DNA from: Gaetbulibacter saemankumensis DSM 17032
Lineage (GTDB): Bacteria; Bacteroidota; Bacteroidia; Flavobacteriales; Flavobacteriaceae
Direction of reading: 5' to 3'
NCBI RefSeq assembly: GCF_000425645.1
Contig: NZ_AUDV01000005.1
Location: 434,001 to 498,000 of the forward strand
Length of the DNA stretch: 64,000 bases
The notes below the pieces were generated by a model. That model was not told the origin of the DNA and did not search any database. It worked only from the letters and a program-made list of their open reading frames with translations. Shown here piece by piece: positions 29,124 to 41,161 of the stretch; within the stretch, counting starts at the first letter, position 1, and every line of letters starts with the position of its first letter. The position numbers and the translations under genes were made by a program.

Positions 29124-31734
29124 GTCCTTCACCATCATCTTCAGTATTATTGGTAGATTCTGTTTCATGATCACCTTGAACAGTTTCCTCGTCAACAACA
29201 TCCAGGTCGTCTGCATGAACTTCTTCAGGCGCTTCAAACGGAAGCGATTCTAAAAGACTTATCTGCTTAACTTTATCTTTTGTTAACTGATTTCCTAGTG
29301 CATTAATACCTTTCACTGAAATAAATTCTTCTAAATTTATTTCCAAGTTATCTTTGCGATCTTTACCTCGCTCTTTAACAAACTCAACTTCAGCACGTGG
29401 CTTCCAATCGGTAGAAACAATCTCCAAATGAGATCCTTCATGTTCAGAAATAAACAATTCTTCTTTCGATTCGTTCTCTATTAAAAAACGCTTCACATAA
29501 TAAAGGTCCTTTTCTCCATTATAATAAATAGCAGAAATAGGTTTATTTGGCAACCATTTCTCCATAATAACCATATTGTTATCAAAATGAGTCGTTATTT
29601 CAGGTATTATGGTTTTAGCAATTCCTTTTTGATTAATTATTAGTATTCGATCTTCACCTCTAAATTCACCAATTAATTCACCTCGGCCATCAACATTTAA
29701 ACGCTGCACGGTTTCATCGAACCATATTTTTCTAGGCTTTAAGGTAGAAACCCCTTTCTCTTTTAATTCGACTTTTTTAATGGCATATTTGGTAACCAAA
29801 TTCCCTTTAGAGTTACGCCCTTTAATTAATATATCGGCAAAATCTATATCCCATTTAAGCTTTTTAATGCTTCCTGCCTGACGCAACAAAATATTTACCA
29901 CTTCCGCCTCTCCATTAGGGTTTGCAGAAAAATACAACACTGCCGAAGATTTATTACCGTTGGTTAAATCATATTCCCTATCACGGGTTACACTTGTAAC
30001 GGCAAATCGTTTTATATAGGAAGCCCCACCTTTACCATCGCGATAAATGAGGTTATAAATGGTACGTTTATCTTTCTTTTTAAATACAGCCACATGAATG
30101 ATATCCTTACCTACAAAAGTTTTAGAATCCACTTTTGTTACCATCATTTTACCTGTTTTGGTAAATACAATAATATCATCAATATCACTACAATCACCCA
30201 CATACTCATCACGTCGTAATGAAGTACCCACGAAACCTTCTTCCCGATTTACATAAAGTTTGGTATTTCGAATAACAACTTTGGTAGCATCGACATCATC
30301 GAATACGCGAATTTCTGTCTTACGTTCGCGCCCTTTTCCATATTCTTCTTTTAAACGTTTGAAATATGCTATAGCATAATCAATAAGATTGGCTAAATGA
30401 TGTTTTACCTTAGCAATCTCCTCTTCTAAGGCTTCAATTTTTTGCTGTGCTTTATCAATATCGAATTTCGATATGCGTTTAATTCGAATTTCTGTTAAGC
30501 GCACAATATCTTCTTCTGTAACAGCACGTTTTAAATGCTCCACGTAAGGTTGCAATCCTTTATCTATAGCTTGAATAACACCTTCCCAGGTTTCTTCTTC
30601 TTCAATATCACGATAAATTCTATTTTCAATAAAAATGCGCTCTAACGACGCAAAATGCCACTGTTCTTCAAATTCACCTAATCTAATTTCAAGCTCTTGC
30701 TTTAGTAACTGCACCGTATTATCGGTACTGCGACGTAACATCTCGGAAACCCCAACAAACAATGGCTTATTATCTTCAATAACACAACCCAAAGGCGAAA
30801 TTGAAGATTCACAACTCGTAAAGGCATATAAGGCATCAATGGTTTTATCTGGTGATAACCCCGAAGGCAGATGTACTAATATTTCAACTTCTGCCGCTGT
30901 ATTATCTTCAATTTTTTTAACCTTAATCTTACCTTTATCGTTTGCTTTTAAAACGGAATCAATCAATGAAGACGTTGTTGTTCCGAAAGGCAATTCGGTT
31001 ATTACAAGAGTATTTTTATCTAACTGAGAAATTTTAGCTCGTACCCGCACACGTCCACCGCGTAATCCATCATTATAATTAGAAAAATCAGCGATTCCTC
31101 CTGTTGGAAAATCAGGAACCAGGGTAAAGCGTTTTCCCTGTAGATGCTTTACTGAAGCATCAATTAATTCAATAAAATTATGTGGTAATATTTTTGTTGA
31201 AAGCCCTACAGCAATTCCTTCTCCACCTTGCGCTAATAACAGCGGGAACATTACTGGTAAGTTAACAGGCTCCTTGCGGCGACCATCATAAGATGCTTGC
31301 CATTCAGTAATCTTAGGATTGTAAACTACATCTAAGGCAAATTTAGATAATCGGGCCTCAATGTAACGCGATGCAGCAGCACTATCACCCGTAAGGATAT
31401 TTCCCCAGTTTCCTTGGGTATCAATTAAAAGGTCTTTTTGGCCTATCTGAACCATAGCATCGGCAATACTAGCATCTCCATGCGGATGATATTGCATAGT
31501 ATGACCGACAATATTAGCGACTTTGTTGTAGCGACCATCATCCAAATCTTTCATAGAATGCATGATGCGTCGTTGTACCGGTTTAAACCCGTCTTCAATG
31601 GCAGGGACGGCGCGTTCTAGAATAACGTAAGAAGCATAATCCAGAAACCAATCTTTATACATTCCCGTTACACGGGTGATAGTTTCTTTTGGTTCGTCTT
31701 GTTTATTATTTAAATCATCGCCTTCCTCAATCAT
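29107..31734 (-). CDS. parC: DNA topoisomerase IV subunit A
   Basis: The 875-residue subunit cuts and rejoins DNA in the ParC2ParE2 enzyme that separates daughter chromosomes. The winged-helix and tower domains occupy about residues 30-500, with the catalytic tyrosine Tyr124 in 'SAAASRYIEARLSKFA' and the quinolone-region motif 'YHPHGDASIADAMV'. The C-terminal part forms a partial beta-pinwheel, followed by an acidic tail (residues about 830-875) rich in Asp and Glu. parE lies upstream on the same strand, separated by 317 bases. The order and the topo IV assignment (not gyrase) follow from ParE and the absence of a GyrA box of the QRRGGKG type. Confidence 0.93.
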   Translation of the reverse strand: MIEEGDDLNNKQDEPKETITRVTGMYKDWFLDYASYVILERAVPAIEDGFKPVQRRIMHSMKDLDDGRYNKVANIVGHTMQYHPHGDASIADAMVQIGQKDLLIDTQGNWGNILTGDSAAASRYIEARLSKFALDVVYNPKITEWQASYDGRRKEPVNLPVMFPLLLAQGGEGIAVGLSTKILPHNFIELIDASVKHLQGKRFTLVPDFPTGGIADFSNYNDGLRGGRVRVRAKISQLDKNTLVITELPFGTTTSSLIDSVLKANDKGKIKVKKIEDNTAAEVEILVHLPSGLSPDKTIDALYAFTSCESSISPLGCVIEDNKPLFVGVSEMLRRSTDNTVQLLKQELEIRLGEFEEQWHFASLERIFIENRIYRDIEEEETWEGVIQAIDKGLQPYVEHLKRAVTEEDIVRLTEIRIKRISKFDIDKAQQKIEALEEEIAKVKHHLANLIDYAIAYFKRLKEEYGKGRERKTEIRVFDDVDATKVVIRNTKLYVNREEGFVGTSLRRDEYVGDCSDIDDIIVFTKTGKMMVTKVDSKTFVGKDIIHVAVFKKKDKRTIYNLIYRDGKGGASYIKRFAVTSVTRDREYDLTNGNKSSAVLYFSANPNGEAEVVNILLRQAGSIKKLKWDIDFADILIKGRNSKGNLVTKYAIKKVELKEKGVSTLKPRKIWFDETVQRLNVDGRGELIGEFRGEDRILIINQKGIAKTIIPEITTHFDNNMVIMEKWLPNKPISAIYYNGEKDLYYVKRFLIENESKEELFISEHEGSHLEIVSTDWKPRAEVEFVKERGKDRKDNLEINLEEFISVKGINALGNQLTKDKVKQISLLESLPFEAPEEVHADDLDVVDEETVQGDHETESTNNTEDDGEGQTTLF

Positions 31735-31742
31735 TAATTATT

Positions 31743-31946
31743 TTAATTTAATTTAGGTTTACCATTTAGAAGCACCCTACCTTCTATTTTAACTTTTCTA
31801 TGAACTTCTTCACCAGTTACATTAGTGTGTAAATAGTCGTATGATCTTCTTTTTTTTGTTTCTTTTTTGTCTTTTATATATAACATCTTGTTTAGGTTTT
31901 TTACCTGTTTTTTAACACAGGGATTTATAATCTTTTCGTAATACAA
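31743..31946 (-). CDS. Small basic hypothetical protein between parE and parC
   Basis: A 67-codon frame fills much of the 317-base gap between parE and parC and stops eight bases before the parC start. The product is rich in Lys and Arg (KKETKKRRSYDYL, GEEVHRKVKIEGRV). I do not recognise it. An inner ATG (residue 21) would give 47 residues. It may be a real small protein coupled to parC translation or just an open frame in a leader region. Conservation at the protein level in relatives would decide. Confidence 0.3.
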   Translation of the reverse strand: MYYEKIINPCVKKQVKNLNKMLYIKDKKETKKRRSYDYLHTNVTGEEVHRKVKIEGRVLLNGKPKLN

Positions 31947-32051
31947 AATTACACCTAAACTGCAATATCTTGTTTCTATTTTAACGCAATTTTATCAACA
32001 TATTCTCATTTTAACGAAGAAATAGTTTTGATTTAACAATATAAACACGTA

Positions 32052-33902
32052 TTATTCAATAATATCCAATTCTACCTTTAAATTATCGATAATAAATTCC
32101 TGTCTGGTTTGGGTATTTTTACCCATATAAAAAGACAATAATTCTTCTATTGACATATGATCGTCTAACATGACCGGATCTAAACGAATATCGTCACCTA
32201 TAAAGTGTTTAAATTCATCCGGAGAAATTTCACCTAATCCTTTAAATCGAGTAATTTCAGGTTTTGGCTTTAATTTTTCAATCGCATTTACCCGTTCTTC
32301 TTCAGAATAACAATAAATAGTCTCCTTTTTATTCCTTACCCTAAATAAAGGGGTTTGTAAAATATACAAATGTCCTTCTTTAATAAGCTCTGGGAAAAAC
32401 TGCAGAAAGAATGTTATTAGCAACAATCGTATATGCATACCATCCACATCGGCATCAGTTGCTATAACAACATTATTGTATCGTAGGTCTTCTAAAGACT
32501 CTTCTATATTTAGCGCCGCTTGTAATAAATTGAATTCTTCATTTTCGTAAACAATTTTTTTACTTAGTCCATAGGAATTCAATGGTTTTCCCTTTAAACT
32601 AAAAACCGCCTGAGTATTCACATCTCTTGACTTCGTGATACTACCAGACGCCGAATCTCCCTCGGTAATAAACAAGGTCGTTTCTAAGTTACGTTCGTTT
32701 TTAGTATCTCCAAAATGCACACGACAATCGCGTAATTTTTTATTATGTAAACTAGCTTTCTTTGCACGATCTCTCGCTAATTTTCTTATACCCGATAATT
32801 CCTTACGCTCACGTTCGGCCTGTAAAATTTTACGCTGTAATTTTTCGGCTGTTTCCGGATTTTTATGTAAAAAATTATCTAGATAGGTCTTTACAAAATC
32901 GTTTATATACGTTCTTACCGTTGGTAAATCACCACCCATATCGGTTGAACCTAATTTCGTTTTAGTCTGACTCTCAAATACAGGTTCCATTACCTTTATA
33001 GCTATGGCACTGGCCACAGATTTACGAATATCGGATGCATCGTAGTTTTTTCCATAGAATTCGCGAACCGTTTTCACCAAGGCTTCTCTGAACGCATTTA
33101 AATGCGTCCCTCCTTGTGTGGTGTTTTGTCCATTAACAAAGGAATGATACTCCTCACTATATTGCGTCTTACTGTGTGTTAAAGCAATCTCAATATCATC
33201 ACCACGAAGGTGTATAATTGGATACAGTCGGTCTGATTCATTTATAGTTTCACTCAACAAATCTTTTAAACCGTGCTCACTAAAAAACTTTTCTCCGTTA
33301 AAAACAATGGTTAATCCCGGATTAAGGTACACATAGTTTTTTAGCATTTTAACGACATACTCGCTTCGATATTTATAATTCTTAAAGATGGTTTCGTCTG
33401 GAACAAACGAGACCTTAGTACCTTTGCGACGTGTCGTTTCTTCAAGAATTTCCTGATTGATCAAATTTCCTTGCTCGAACTCCGCTGATGCCGATTTACC
33501 ATCCCGTGTAGACTCTACTCTAAAATAATTAGACAAGGCATTTACCGCTTTGGTACCCACCCCATTTAATCCAACTGATTTTTTAAATGCTTTAGAATCA
33601 TACTTTCCTCCAGTGTTCATTTTAGACACTACATCGACCACTTTTCCTAAAGGAATGCCTCGACCATAATCTCTAACAATCACTTTGGTTCCTTGAATAG
33701 AAATCTCAATGGTTTTACCAGCCCCCATAACAAACTCATCGATAGAGTTATCCAAAACCTCTTTAAGTAGAATGTAAATACCATCATCGGGAGACGAACC
33801 ATCCCCTAATTTACCAATATACATCCCTGGCCGCATGCGGATATGCTCTTTCCAGTCTAACGAACGTATATTATCTTCGGTATAATTAGTTTGTTCCGTC
33901 AT
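32052..33902 (-). CDS. parE: DNA topoisomerase IV subunit B
   Basis: This 616-residue ATPase subunit of topoisomerase IV has the GHKL ATP-binding domain first ('[14 protein letters not shown]', '[11 protein letters not shown]', '[13 protein letters not shown]'). The transducer domain follows, with '[13 protein letters not shown]'. The Toprim domain comes last, with '[18 protein letters not shown]' and '[18 protein letters not shown]'. Length suits ParE and not the longer GyrB. parC lies downstream on the same strand, so the two should be expressed together. Confidence 0.96.
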   Translation of the reverse strand: MTEQTNYTEDNIRSLDWKEHIRMRPGMYIGKLGDGSSPDDGIYILLKEVLDNSIDEFVMGAGKTIEISIQGTKVIVRDYGRGIPLGKVVDVVSKMNTGGKYDSKAFKKSVGLNGVGTKAVNALSNYFRVESTRDGKSASAEFEQGNLINQEILEETTRRKGTKVSFVPDETIFKNYKYRSEYVVKMLKNYVYLNPGLTIVFNGEKFFSEHGLKDLLSETINESDRLYPIIHLRGDDIEIALTHSKTQYSEEYHSFVNGQNTTQGGTHLNAFREALVKTVREFYGKNYDASDIRKSVASAIAIKVMEPVFESQTKTKLGSTDMGGDLPTVRTYINDFVKTYLDNFLHKNPETAEKLQRKILQAERERKELSGIRKLARDRAKKASLHNKKLRDCRVHFGDTKNERNLETTLFITEGDSASGSITKSRDVNTQAVFSLKGKPLNSYGLSKKIVYENEEFNLLQAALNIEESLEDLRYNNVVIATDADVDGMHIRLLLITFFLQFFPELIKEGHLYILQTPLFRVRNKKETIYCYSEEERVNAIEKLKPKPEITRFKGLGEISPDEFKHFIGDDIRLDPVMLDDHMSIEELLSFYMGKNTQTRQEFIIDNLKVELDIIE

Positions 33903-34023
33903 AAAATTTTTTCAGAAAATATTAGTGATTGGATGCTAATATAACACAACCCGATAAAAAAAAGAAATAGCCATCACACAAAGTAATTAACAATATTCAC
34001 CTTCTTTTGTTAAGAACATTAAA

Positions 34024-34929
34024 TTACAGGCTTTTATGCTTCTTATACGACACCAAAAATATTCCAACAATCACAATTATCGCGCCTAATAATTGCATAA
34101 CCGTTAAGTGCTCATTTAGGAAAATAGCAGCTAAAATTATAGTTGAAATAGGCCCAATACCTGCTACAACGGCAAAATTCGATGAATTGATTCTTTTAAT
34201 AGCTTCCGAAACTAAATAAGATGGAATAACAGTTGCAAAAATCGCTATTAAAAACCCTAACAAATAAACCTGCCACGGGTATCCTAAGATGCTTGCTTCA
34301 GACATGATTCCGAAATGCACAAAAACGCATAAACAGGACACAATCATGACATAAGAAGTGAATTTCGCCACCCCGAATTTAGGCACCAACCATCCTGTAC
34401 CTGAGATATATGCCGCATAAGAAATAGCACATAACAAAATAAACAAACCACCCAGATAAGTTTTAGAACCTGAAACAACAACCTCTCCCCAAAAAGTAAT
34501 AACCACTCCAAAATATGTTATAGCAATGGCCAAAATCTGCAATCTGCTTATGGGCTTTTTAAGAAAAAATCTATTAAACAAAAGCACTATGGTAGGATAC
34601 AAAAACAAAATGATTCGTTCTAAACTCGCTTTTAAATAGACGAGCCCCATAAAATCGAAATAACTCGACAAATAGTACCCCAAAAAACCAAATAAAAACA
34701 ACCATATATAATCCTTCTGGCCCACAGAGGCATTATTAGGCCTTTTTCGGTACCATAAAGCTACCACCACATAAAAAGGGAAAGAAAACAACATACGCAG
34801 CAACAACACACTTAAAGCATCTATATTATAATTGTAGGCCAATTTCACCATGACGGCCTTTGAGGAAAATAGTATAATCCCCAAAACAGCTAATAATACG
34901 CCGTAAACAAACGATTTGGTTGATTTCAT
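34024..34929 (-). CDS. DMT superfamily transporter (EamA family)
   Basis: The 301-residue membrane protein has ten predicted helices arranged as two EamA repeats (about residues 10-145 and 155-295). Typical elements include 'LRMLFSFPFYVVVALWYRKR' in the first half and 'AGIGPISTIILAAIFLNEHL' in the second. The family exports or imports small metabolites such as amino acids and nucleotide sugars; the substrate is not deducible. It is monocistronic, flanked by the parE promoter region and the ychF terminator. Confidence 0.93.
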   Translation of the reverse strand: MKSTKSFVYGVLLAVLGIILFSSKAVMVKLAYNYNIDALSVLLLRMLFSFPFYVVVALWYRKRPNNASVGQKDYIWLFLFGFLGYYLSSYFDFMGLVYLKASLERIILFLYPTIVLLFNRFFLKKPISRLQILAIAITYFGVVITFWGEVVVSGSKTYLGGLFILLCAISYAAYISGTGWLVPKFGVAKFTSYVMIVSCLCVFVHFGIMSEASILGYPWQVYLLGFLIAIFATVIPSYLVSEAIKRINSSNFAVVAGIGPISTIILAAIFLNEHLTVMQLLGAIIVIVGIFLVSYKKHKSL

Positions 34930-35010
34930 AAAACGAATTTAATTCTCTTAATAAGAACCTCTTCAGATTCCCTCTCAAGATTACGATGTTCAATAAAACA
35001 TATCGGATAC

Positions 35011-35048
35011 AAAAACGCCTCGCATGTAATGCGAGGCGTTCTATTTTT
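35011..35048 (-). terminator. Terminator of ychF
   Basis: A perfect 12-bp stem (AACGCCTCGCAT at 35014-35025, ATGCGAGGCGTT at 35029-35040) has a 3-base loop. The minus strand continues with five T residues. A T7 run on the plus side could support the reverse direction, but no plus-strand gene ends here. Confidence 0.88.
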
Positions 35049-35061
35049 TTATAATGACATA

Positions 35062-36156
35062 TTACACATTAAATAAGAAATGCATCACATCACCATCTTT
35101 TACAATATAATTCTTGCCCTCAACACGCATTTTCCCAGCTTCCTTAACTTTAGATTCACTTCCATAAGTCACATAATCATCATAGCCGATAACCTCAGCT
35201 CTAATAAATCCTTTTTCGAAATCTGAGTGAATCACACCGGCAGCCTGTGGTGCTGTAGCTCCTATATCTACAGTCCAAGCACGCACTTCTTTTACACCCG
35301 CCGTAAAATATGTTTGCAGGTTTAAAAGCTTATAAGCCGAACGAATTAATTTCGCCGAACCCGCTTCATCTAAACCTATATCCTGTAAAAACATCTGACG
35401 CTCTTCATAATCATCTAACTCATTAATATCCGCCTCTGTTCCTACAGCCAATACTAAAACTTCGGCATTTTCGTCTTTTACAGCTTCCTTAACGATTTCT
35501 ACATAATTATTACCTGAAACCGCCGAACCTTCATCGACATTACAAACATACATAACTGGTTTATCTGTAATAAACTGCGCAGGCTTAACAAAATCGGCAT
35601 AATCATCTTCATTAAATTCCAAAGCTCGCACCGACTTACCTGCTTCCAGACCTGCTTTTATTTGAAGTAATACAGCCTCTTCTTTTTGAGCTTCCTTATT
35701 TCCAGTTTTAGCAGCACGTTTTACTTTATCTAATTTCTTCTCTACAGTTTCCAGATCTTTTAACTGAAGCTCCATATCGATAGTTTCTTTATCTCGCAGC
35801 GGATTTACATTACCATCAACATGCACAACATTATCGTTATCAAAACAACGTAATACGTGTAGAATAGCATCCGTTTCACGAATATTTGCTAAGAACTGGT
35901 TTCCTAAACCTTCACCTTTACTTGCTCCTTTTACAAGTCCGGCAATATCTACAATTTCTACAGTTGCAGGCAATACACGTTCTGGTTTAACTAATGCTTC
36001 TAACTTTTCAAGTCTAGGATCCGGTACATTAACCACTCCTATATTTGGTTCTATAGTACAAAATGGAAAGTTCGCACTTTGCGCTTTCGCATTTGATAAA
36101 CAATTAAATAAAGTCGATTTCCCTACGTTTGGTAATCCTACTATGCCTGCTTTCAT
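35062..36156 (-). CDS. ychF: Redox-regulated ATPase YchF (Obg-like)
   Basis: This 364-residue P-loop ATPase of the OBG family binds ribosomes and takes part in stress response and translation fidelity. G1 is '[17 protein letters not shown]', G3 is '[19 protein letters not shown]', and G4 is 'NVDE', the NxxE variant that gives ATP instead of GTP preference. A coiled-coil insertion covers about residues 130-200, and the C-terminal TGS domain about 280-364 ('[20 protein letters not shown]'). Length and motifs are standard. It stands alone with its own promoter element and terminator. Confidence 0.97.
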   Translation of the reverse strand: MKAGIVGLPNVGKSTLFNCLSNAKAQSANFPFCTIEPNIGVVNVPDPRLEKLEALVKPERVLPATVEIVDIAGLVKGASKGEGLGNQFLANIRETDAILHVLRCFDNDNVVHVDGNVNPLRDKETIDMELQLKDLETVEKKLDKVKRAAKTGNKEAQKEEAVLLQIKAGLEAGKSVRALEFNEDDYADFVKPAQFITDKPVMYVCNVDEGSAVSGNNYVEIVKEAVKDENAEVLVLAVGTEADINELDDYEERQMFLQDIGLDEAGSAKLIRSAYKLLNLQTYFTAGVKEVRAWTVDIGATAPQAAGVIHSDFEKGFIRAEVIGYDDYVTYGSESKVKEAGKMRVEGKNYIVKDGDVMHFLFNV

Positions 36157-36211
36157 TTTATTTCGATAAATAAGTTAAACCACAAAACCAAAATATTGGT
36201 TTTTGCGAGTG

Positions 36212-36219
36212 CAAATGTA
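36212..36219 (-). promoter_or_regulatory. Candidate -7 element for ychF
   Basis: The minus strand has TACATTTG, a full match to TAnnTTTG, 55 bases upstream of the ychF ATG. The transcript leader would include a 7-bp hairpin (36185-36202, AAACCAA with TTGGTTT). No clear -33 box was found. Confidence 0.4.
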
Positions 36220-36288
36220 GTCATTTCCTTGATTATTTTTTGTAACATTATAAGTCTTTAATCGTTGATATATTAGAATTCCCATTTT

Positions 36289-37758
36289 ATGAGAAAAACA
36301 ACCCTTCTAATCTTCACCTACTTTTATTTAAGCTTTACCTTTTGTCAATCTGTTACCGGAAAAATTATAGATAAAGCGACCAACACCCCTATTAAATATG
36401 CCAGTGTGCAAACGGGTGACTTTACTGGGGTAATATCGAACGAAGAAGGCTATTTCTCCATTAATCAGGAAAACCCAATCCAAATATTATTAATTTCATG
36501 CTTAGGCTACCAATCACAAAGTATCACATTAGATGCTCTTGAGCAAGCAAACTATACGGTTACATTAGAAGAGGCTATTAACGAATTAAGCGAGGTTTAT
36601 ATTACCAATAACAAACCAAATGCCGACTCTATTATTACAAAAGTAATCGCCAACAAAAACAAGAATTATAACTTCAATCTTAAAGCATACAATATTTTTA
36701 GCAGAAGAACAGACCATGTAAAATTTAAAAATCTTGGTTTTGAAATTGAAAAAGCCACACATGTTTCTTCAAAAAACAGAGCTGCTGCAAATAAAAAATT
36801 ATCAGAGTTATCGAGTCAAATTCGTAAAAGCAATATGGTGAGCTTCTTAGACTTTAAAGGCACACTTTTTTATTCTAATCAAGACAGCAGTAAACTACAG
36901 GTCAATAAAGCAACCAAATTACTGGATTATGATAATGATTTTTCCATTGAAGATATCCAGGAAAAAGCACAACATATTGTTTTAAAATATTTAGACACTA
37001 GCCTCACCTACAAACTAAAGACTGGTATTTTTAAAATTGAAGATTCTTTATCTTTAAAACAAACCCAAAGAAAAAAACGTCAAGAAAGCGAATATAAACT
37101 AGGAAACCTAAGAACGCGGACTCATAAGTTAACCAGCAACGCCCATTACTATAACGAATCGTTTTTGAATAAAATTTTAGACTTGAATTTATATAATTAC
37201 GAAATTGAAGACATTAACTTTCACAACGAGCAACTAACATATGTAATTAAATTCACGCCTCGCAAAGGCAAAGCGAAATACCAAGGCAAGCTCTATGTTA
37301 TTGATGATGCATTTGCTATTTCTCGCATAGATTTCACTTATGGTGAAAACAAACACGGACAAAAAATAAACCTAAAATTTCTCCTAGGCATTAAATATGA
37401 AATGAATACTGATAAAGGCATTATAATTTACCAAAAACAAGATAACCAACAATATATACCAAAATACATTAAACACACCACTGGCAGTTATTTCTATATA
37501 AACCGTGATATAAAATTTATAGAAAATAGTGAAGCAAAGAACAAAACAGGATTTAACATAACAATAGAAGGACAAAATCGCACGAAAGAAGAACTGTTAT
37601 TTAATTCTGAATCCAGAATAACAGAAGCTTTCTTTAAACAGATAAAGCAACAAAAAGACTATCCCTTAAAAAGCTACAATAAATTTGAAAAGTCTATTTG
37701 GCAAAATGAACAAACATTAGAGCCTTTGGAAGAAATGAAATCTTTCGGAAACGACTAA
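36289..37758 (+). CDS. Carboxypeptidase-regulatory-like domain protein, exported
   Basis: The 489-residue product has a signal peptide of about 20 residues (ends YLSFTFCQ) and a CarboxypepD_reg-like domain at about 21-100 ('VTGKIIDKATNTPIKYASVQ', 'ISCLGYQSQSITL'). The long remainder has the same general layout as the protein at 27607-28866: 'ADSIITKVIANKNKNYNFNL' parallels the early helix of that protein, and a 'GKLYVID..A..I' strand near residue 340 parallels 'GKLYIDAKTLALTSA'. The two are therefore paralogues of one envelope family. It is divergent from ychF and converges on thiN, overlapping its 3' end by four bases. Function is unknown. Confidence 0.8.
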   Translation: MRKTTLLIFTYFYLSFTFCQSVTGKIIDKATNTPIKYASVQTGDFTGVISNEEGYFSINQENPIQILLISCLGYQSQSITLDALEQANYTVTLEEAINELSEVYITNNKPNADSIITKVIANKNKNYNFNLKAYNIFSRRTDHVKFKNLGFEIEKATHVSSKNRAAANKKLSELSSQIRKSNMVSFLDFKGTLFYSNQDSSKLQVNKATKLLDYDNDFSIEDIQEKAQHIVLKYLDTSLTYKLKTGIFKIEDSLSLKQTQRKKRQESEYKLGNLRTRTHKLTSNAHYYNESFLNKILDLNLYNYEIEDINFHNEQLTYVIKFTPRKGKAKYQGKLYVIDDAFAISRIDFTYGENKHGQKINLKFLLGIKYEMNTDKGIIIYQKQDNQQYIPKYIKHTTGSYFYINRDIKFIENSEAKNKTGFNITIEGQNRTKEELLFNSESRITEAFFKQIKQQKDYPLKSYNKFEKSIWQNEQTLEPLEEMKSFGND

Positions 37759-38369
37759 TCAGTCGTACTGTTTATGAAGATAAATAAGTTACCCGTTTGA
37801 AAGCTAATTTCAATTTCGTCTTCTAAAGCTCTGTTTCGAGTACCAATACGTTCTCCAAAATGCAAGGTTTCGTTATCTAAGGGATATTGCAACCCGCGAG
37901 TAACAACACCTGTTGCCTTTGGAAAAGGCACTAAGGACACGTGCTTACCTTTACAACCTTTATAAACGGTTTGATTCTTGGCTAAGAAATAAAACCCGTA
38001 GTTATCAAAGAATTTTAATTCAAGTTTTGAATGCCATTGTACGGCTGTATGTAAATTACCTAAAAAATGATCTTGCTCCTGCCCACTAGCTCCGAACACA
38101 TCAATATTTATGTAGTTTTTATCGTGTAAAATCTTTAAAACCTTATCAAAATCGGAGTAATCCTGATTTGGGGTATGTATGACTGTTAGATGTTCTGGAA
38201 ATTGTTCCGAAGAATCAAAATCACCACTAATAAAATCGGGAGTTATCTGATGCTTTTCTAAATAATGATACGCACCATCGGTAGCACAAATCACATCATA
38301 ACCTGACAAATCAGGAAGACTTAAAGGCGGCTCCCCATTTAAGAGCAGAAATACTTTTTTATTTATCAT
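37755..38369 (-). CDS. thiN: Thiamine diphosphokinase
   Basis: The enzyme transfers pyrophosphate from ATP to thiamine, giving the cofactor thiamine diphosphate. From the ATG at 38369 it has 204 residues; an upstream TTG adds three codons. The N-terminal domain has 'VICATDGAYHYLEKHQITPD' and 'FISGDFDS', and the 'PNQDYSDFDKVLKIL' motif binds substrate. 'DVFGASGQEQDHFLGNLHTA' corresponds to the GGRxDHxxxN segment. The C-terminal domain is a small beta-sandwich with 'SLVPFPKATGVVTRGLQYPL'. It ends in a 4-base overlap with the convergent envelope gene. No thiamine riboswitch was recognised. Confidence 0.9.
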   Translation of the reverse strand: MINKKVFLLLNGEPPLSLPDLSGYDVICATDGAYHYLEKHQITPDFISGDFDSSEQFPEHLTVIHTPNQDYSDFDKVLKILHDKNYINIDVFGASGQEQDHFLGNLHTAVQWHSKLELKFFDNYGFYFLAKNQTVYKGCKGKHVSLVPFPKATGVVTRGLQYPLDNETLHFGERIGTRNRALEDEIEISFQTGNLFIFINSTTD

Positions 38370-38401
38370 TTTAAGCAAAACTATATAACTTTAAAGGAAA
38401 C

Positions 38402-38430
38402 AAAAAATCCTGAACTAAAATTCAGGATTT
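38402..38430 (-). terminator. Terminator of the ferredoxin gene
   Basis: A perfect 10-bp stem (AAATCCTGAA at 38405-38414, TTCAGGATTT at 38421-38430) with a 6-base loop is followed by T residues on the minus strand. It lies between the ferredoxin stop and the thiN start. Confidence 0.8.
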
Positions 38431-38453
38431 CCTTATTATTATATATTTCAAAA

Positions 38454-39930
<1,477 letters not shown>

Positions 39931-40017
39931 TTAAAAAATTATTGAATTTTCAGCGCTTAATTACCAATTAATTAGCAACTTTGTGTCTTTAAAATCTACA
40001 ACTCTACAGACATAAAA

Positions 40018-41082
40018 ATGAAAAAACATAATTTCAGTGCAGGACCAAGTATTTTACCTCAAGAAGTCCTTTTAAAGGCTTCTGAAGCCGTTCAAGATTA
40101 TAACAACAGCGGGTTATCCTTAGTTGAAATATCTCACCGAAGTAAAGATTTCGTTGAGATTATGGAGAACGCAAGAGCTTTAGTTCTAGAATTACTCGGA
40201 TTAGAAGGCAAAGGTTACAGCGCATTATTTTTACAAGGAGGAGCCAGTACGCAGTTCTTAATGACAGCCATGAACTTACTTGAAAATAAAGCTAGTTTTT
40301 TAAATACTGGTTCATGGAGTGAGAAAGCTTTAAAAGAAGCTAGAATGGTTGGTACTATTGAAGAAATCGCCTCATCTAAAGATGCCGGTTTTAACTACAT
40401 CCCTAAGGGATTTAGTATTTCTTCAGATTATGATTATTTTCACTGTACTTCAAACAATACTATTGTAGGTACTCAAATAAAAGAATTCCCGAACTCACCT
40501 ATCCCAATGGTATGTGATATGAGTAGTGATATATTTTCACGTGTATTAGACTTTTCACAATTCGGTCTTATCTATGCCGGGGCCCAAAAAAACATGGGAC
40601 CTGCAGGAACTACTTTAGTAGTAGTTAGAGAAGATATTCTTGGAAAAATCACGCGTCAAATCCCTTCTATTTTAGATTACCAAAAACACATTGGTGCCGG
40701 AAGCATGTTAAACACGCCTCCAGTATTCGCTGTGTACACTTCTATGTTAACATTAGAGTGGTTAAAAGATATGGGGGGTATTGCTGCCATCGAAAAAGAA
40801 AATGAAAAGAAAGCAAGCATTATGTATTCTGAAATCGATTTAAACCCATTATTTAAAGGTTTTGCCAAGGAGGAAGACAGATCGTTAATGAATGCAACCT
40901 TTAACTTAACAAATGATAACCTTAAGGACACTTTCGAAACGATGCTAAAAGAAGCAGGAATTAGTGGTGTTAATGGACACAGAAGCGTTGGTGGTTACAG
41001 AGCTTCTATGTATAACGCACTTCCTGCAGATAGTGTAAAAGCACTTGTTGAAGTCATGAGTGAATTAGAAAGTAAAGCCTAA
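40018..41082 (+). CDS. serC: Phosphoserine aminotransferase
   Basis: The 354-residue PLP enzyme converts 3-phosphohydroxypyruvate to phosphoserine, the second step of serine synthesis, and also acts in pyridoxine synthesis. 'NFSAGPSILPQEVLLKA' opens the protein, Lys191 in 'IYAGAQKNMGPAGTTLVVV' should bind PLP, and 'NGHRSVGGYRASMYNALP' is the C-terminal family signature. It is followed after 79 bases by serA, giving a two-gene serine-pathway unit without serB. Confidence 0.97.
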   Translation: MKKHNFSAGPSILPQEVLLKASEAVQDYNNSGLSLVEISHRSKDFVEIMENARALVLELLGLEGKGYSALFLQGGASTQFLMTAMNLLENKASFLNTGSWSEKALKEARMVGTIEEIASSKDAGFNYIPKGFSISSDYDYFHCTSNNTIVGTQIKEFPNSPIPMVCDMSSDIFSRVLDFSQFGLIYAGAQKNMGPAGTTLVVVREDILGKITRQIPSILDYQKHIGAGSMLNTPPVFAVYTSMLTLEWLKDMGGIAAIEKENEKKASIMYSEIDLNPLFKGFAKEEDRSLMNATFNLTNDNLKDTFETMLKEAGISGVNGHRSVGGYRASMYNALPADSVKALVEVMSELESKA

Positions 41083-41161
41083 AAATTATAATCAACTTAA
41101 AGTTTAGGATTTAATATGTCTTAATTGACTTATTAAACCTTTACTTTTAAACTTAATAACA

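Noticed and set aside
36185-36202. Small hairpin in the ychF leader as a riboswitch
   Set aside because: Only a 7-bp stem with no conserved aptamer pattern; recorded only with the promoter entry.
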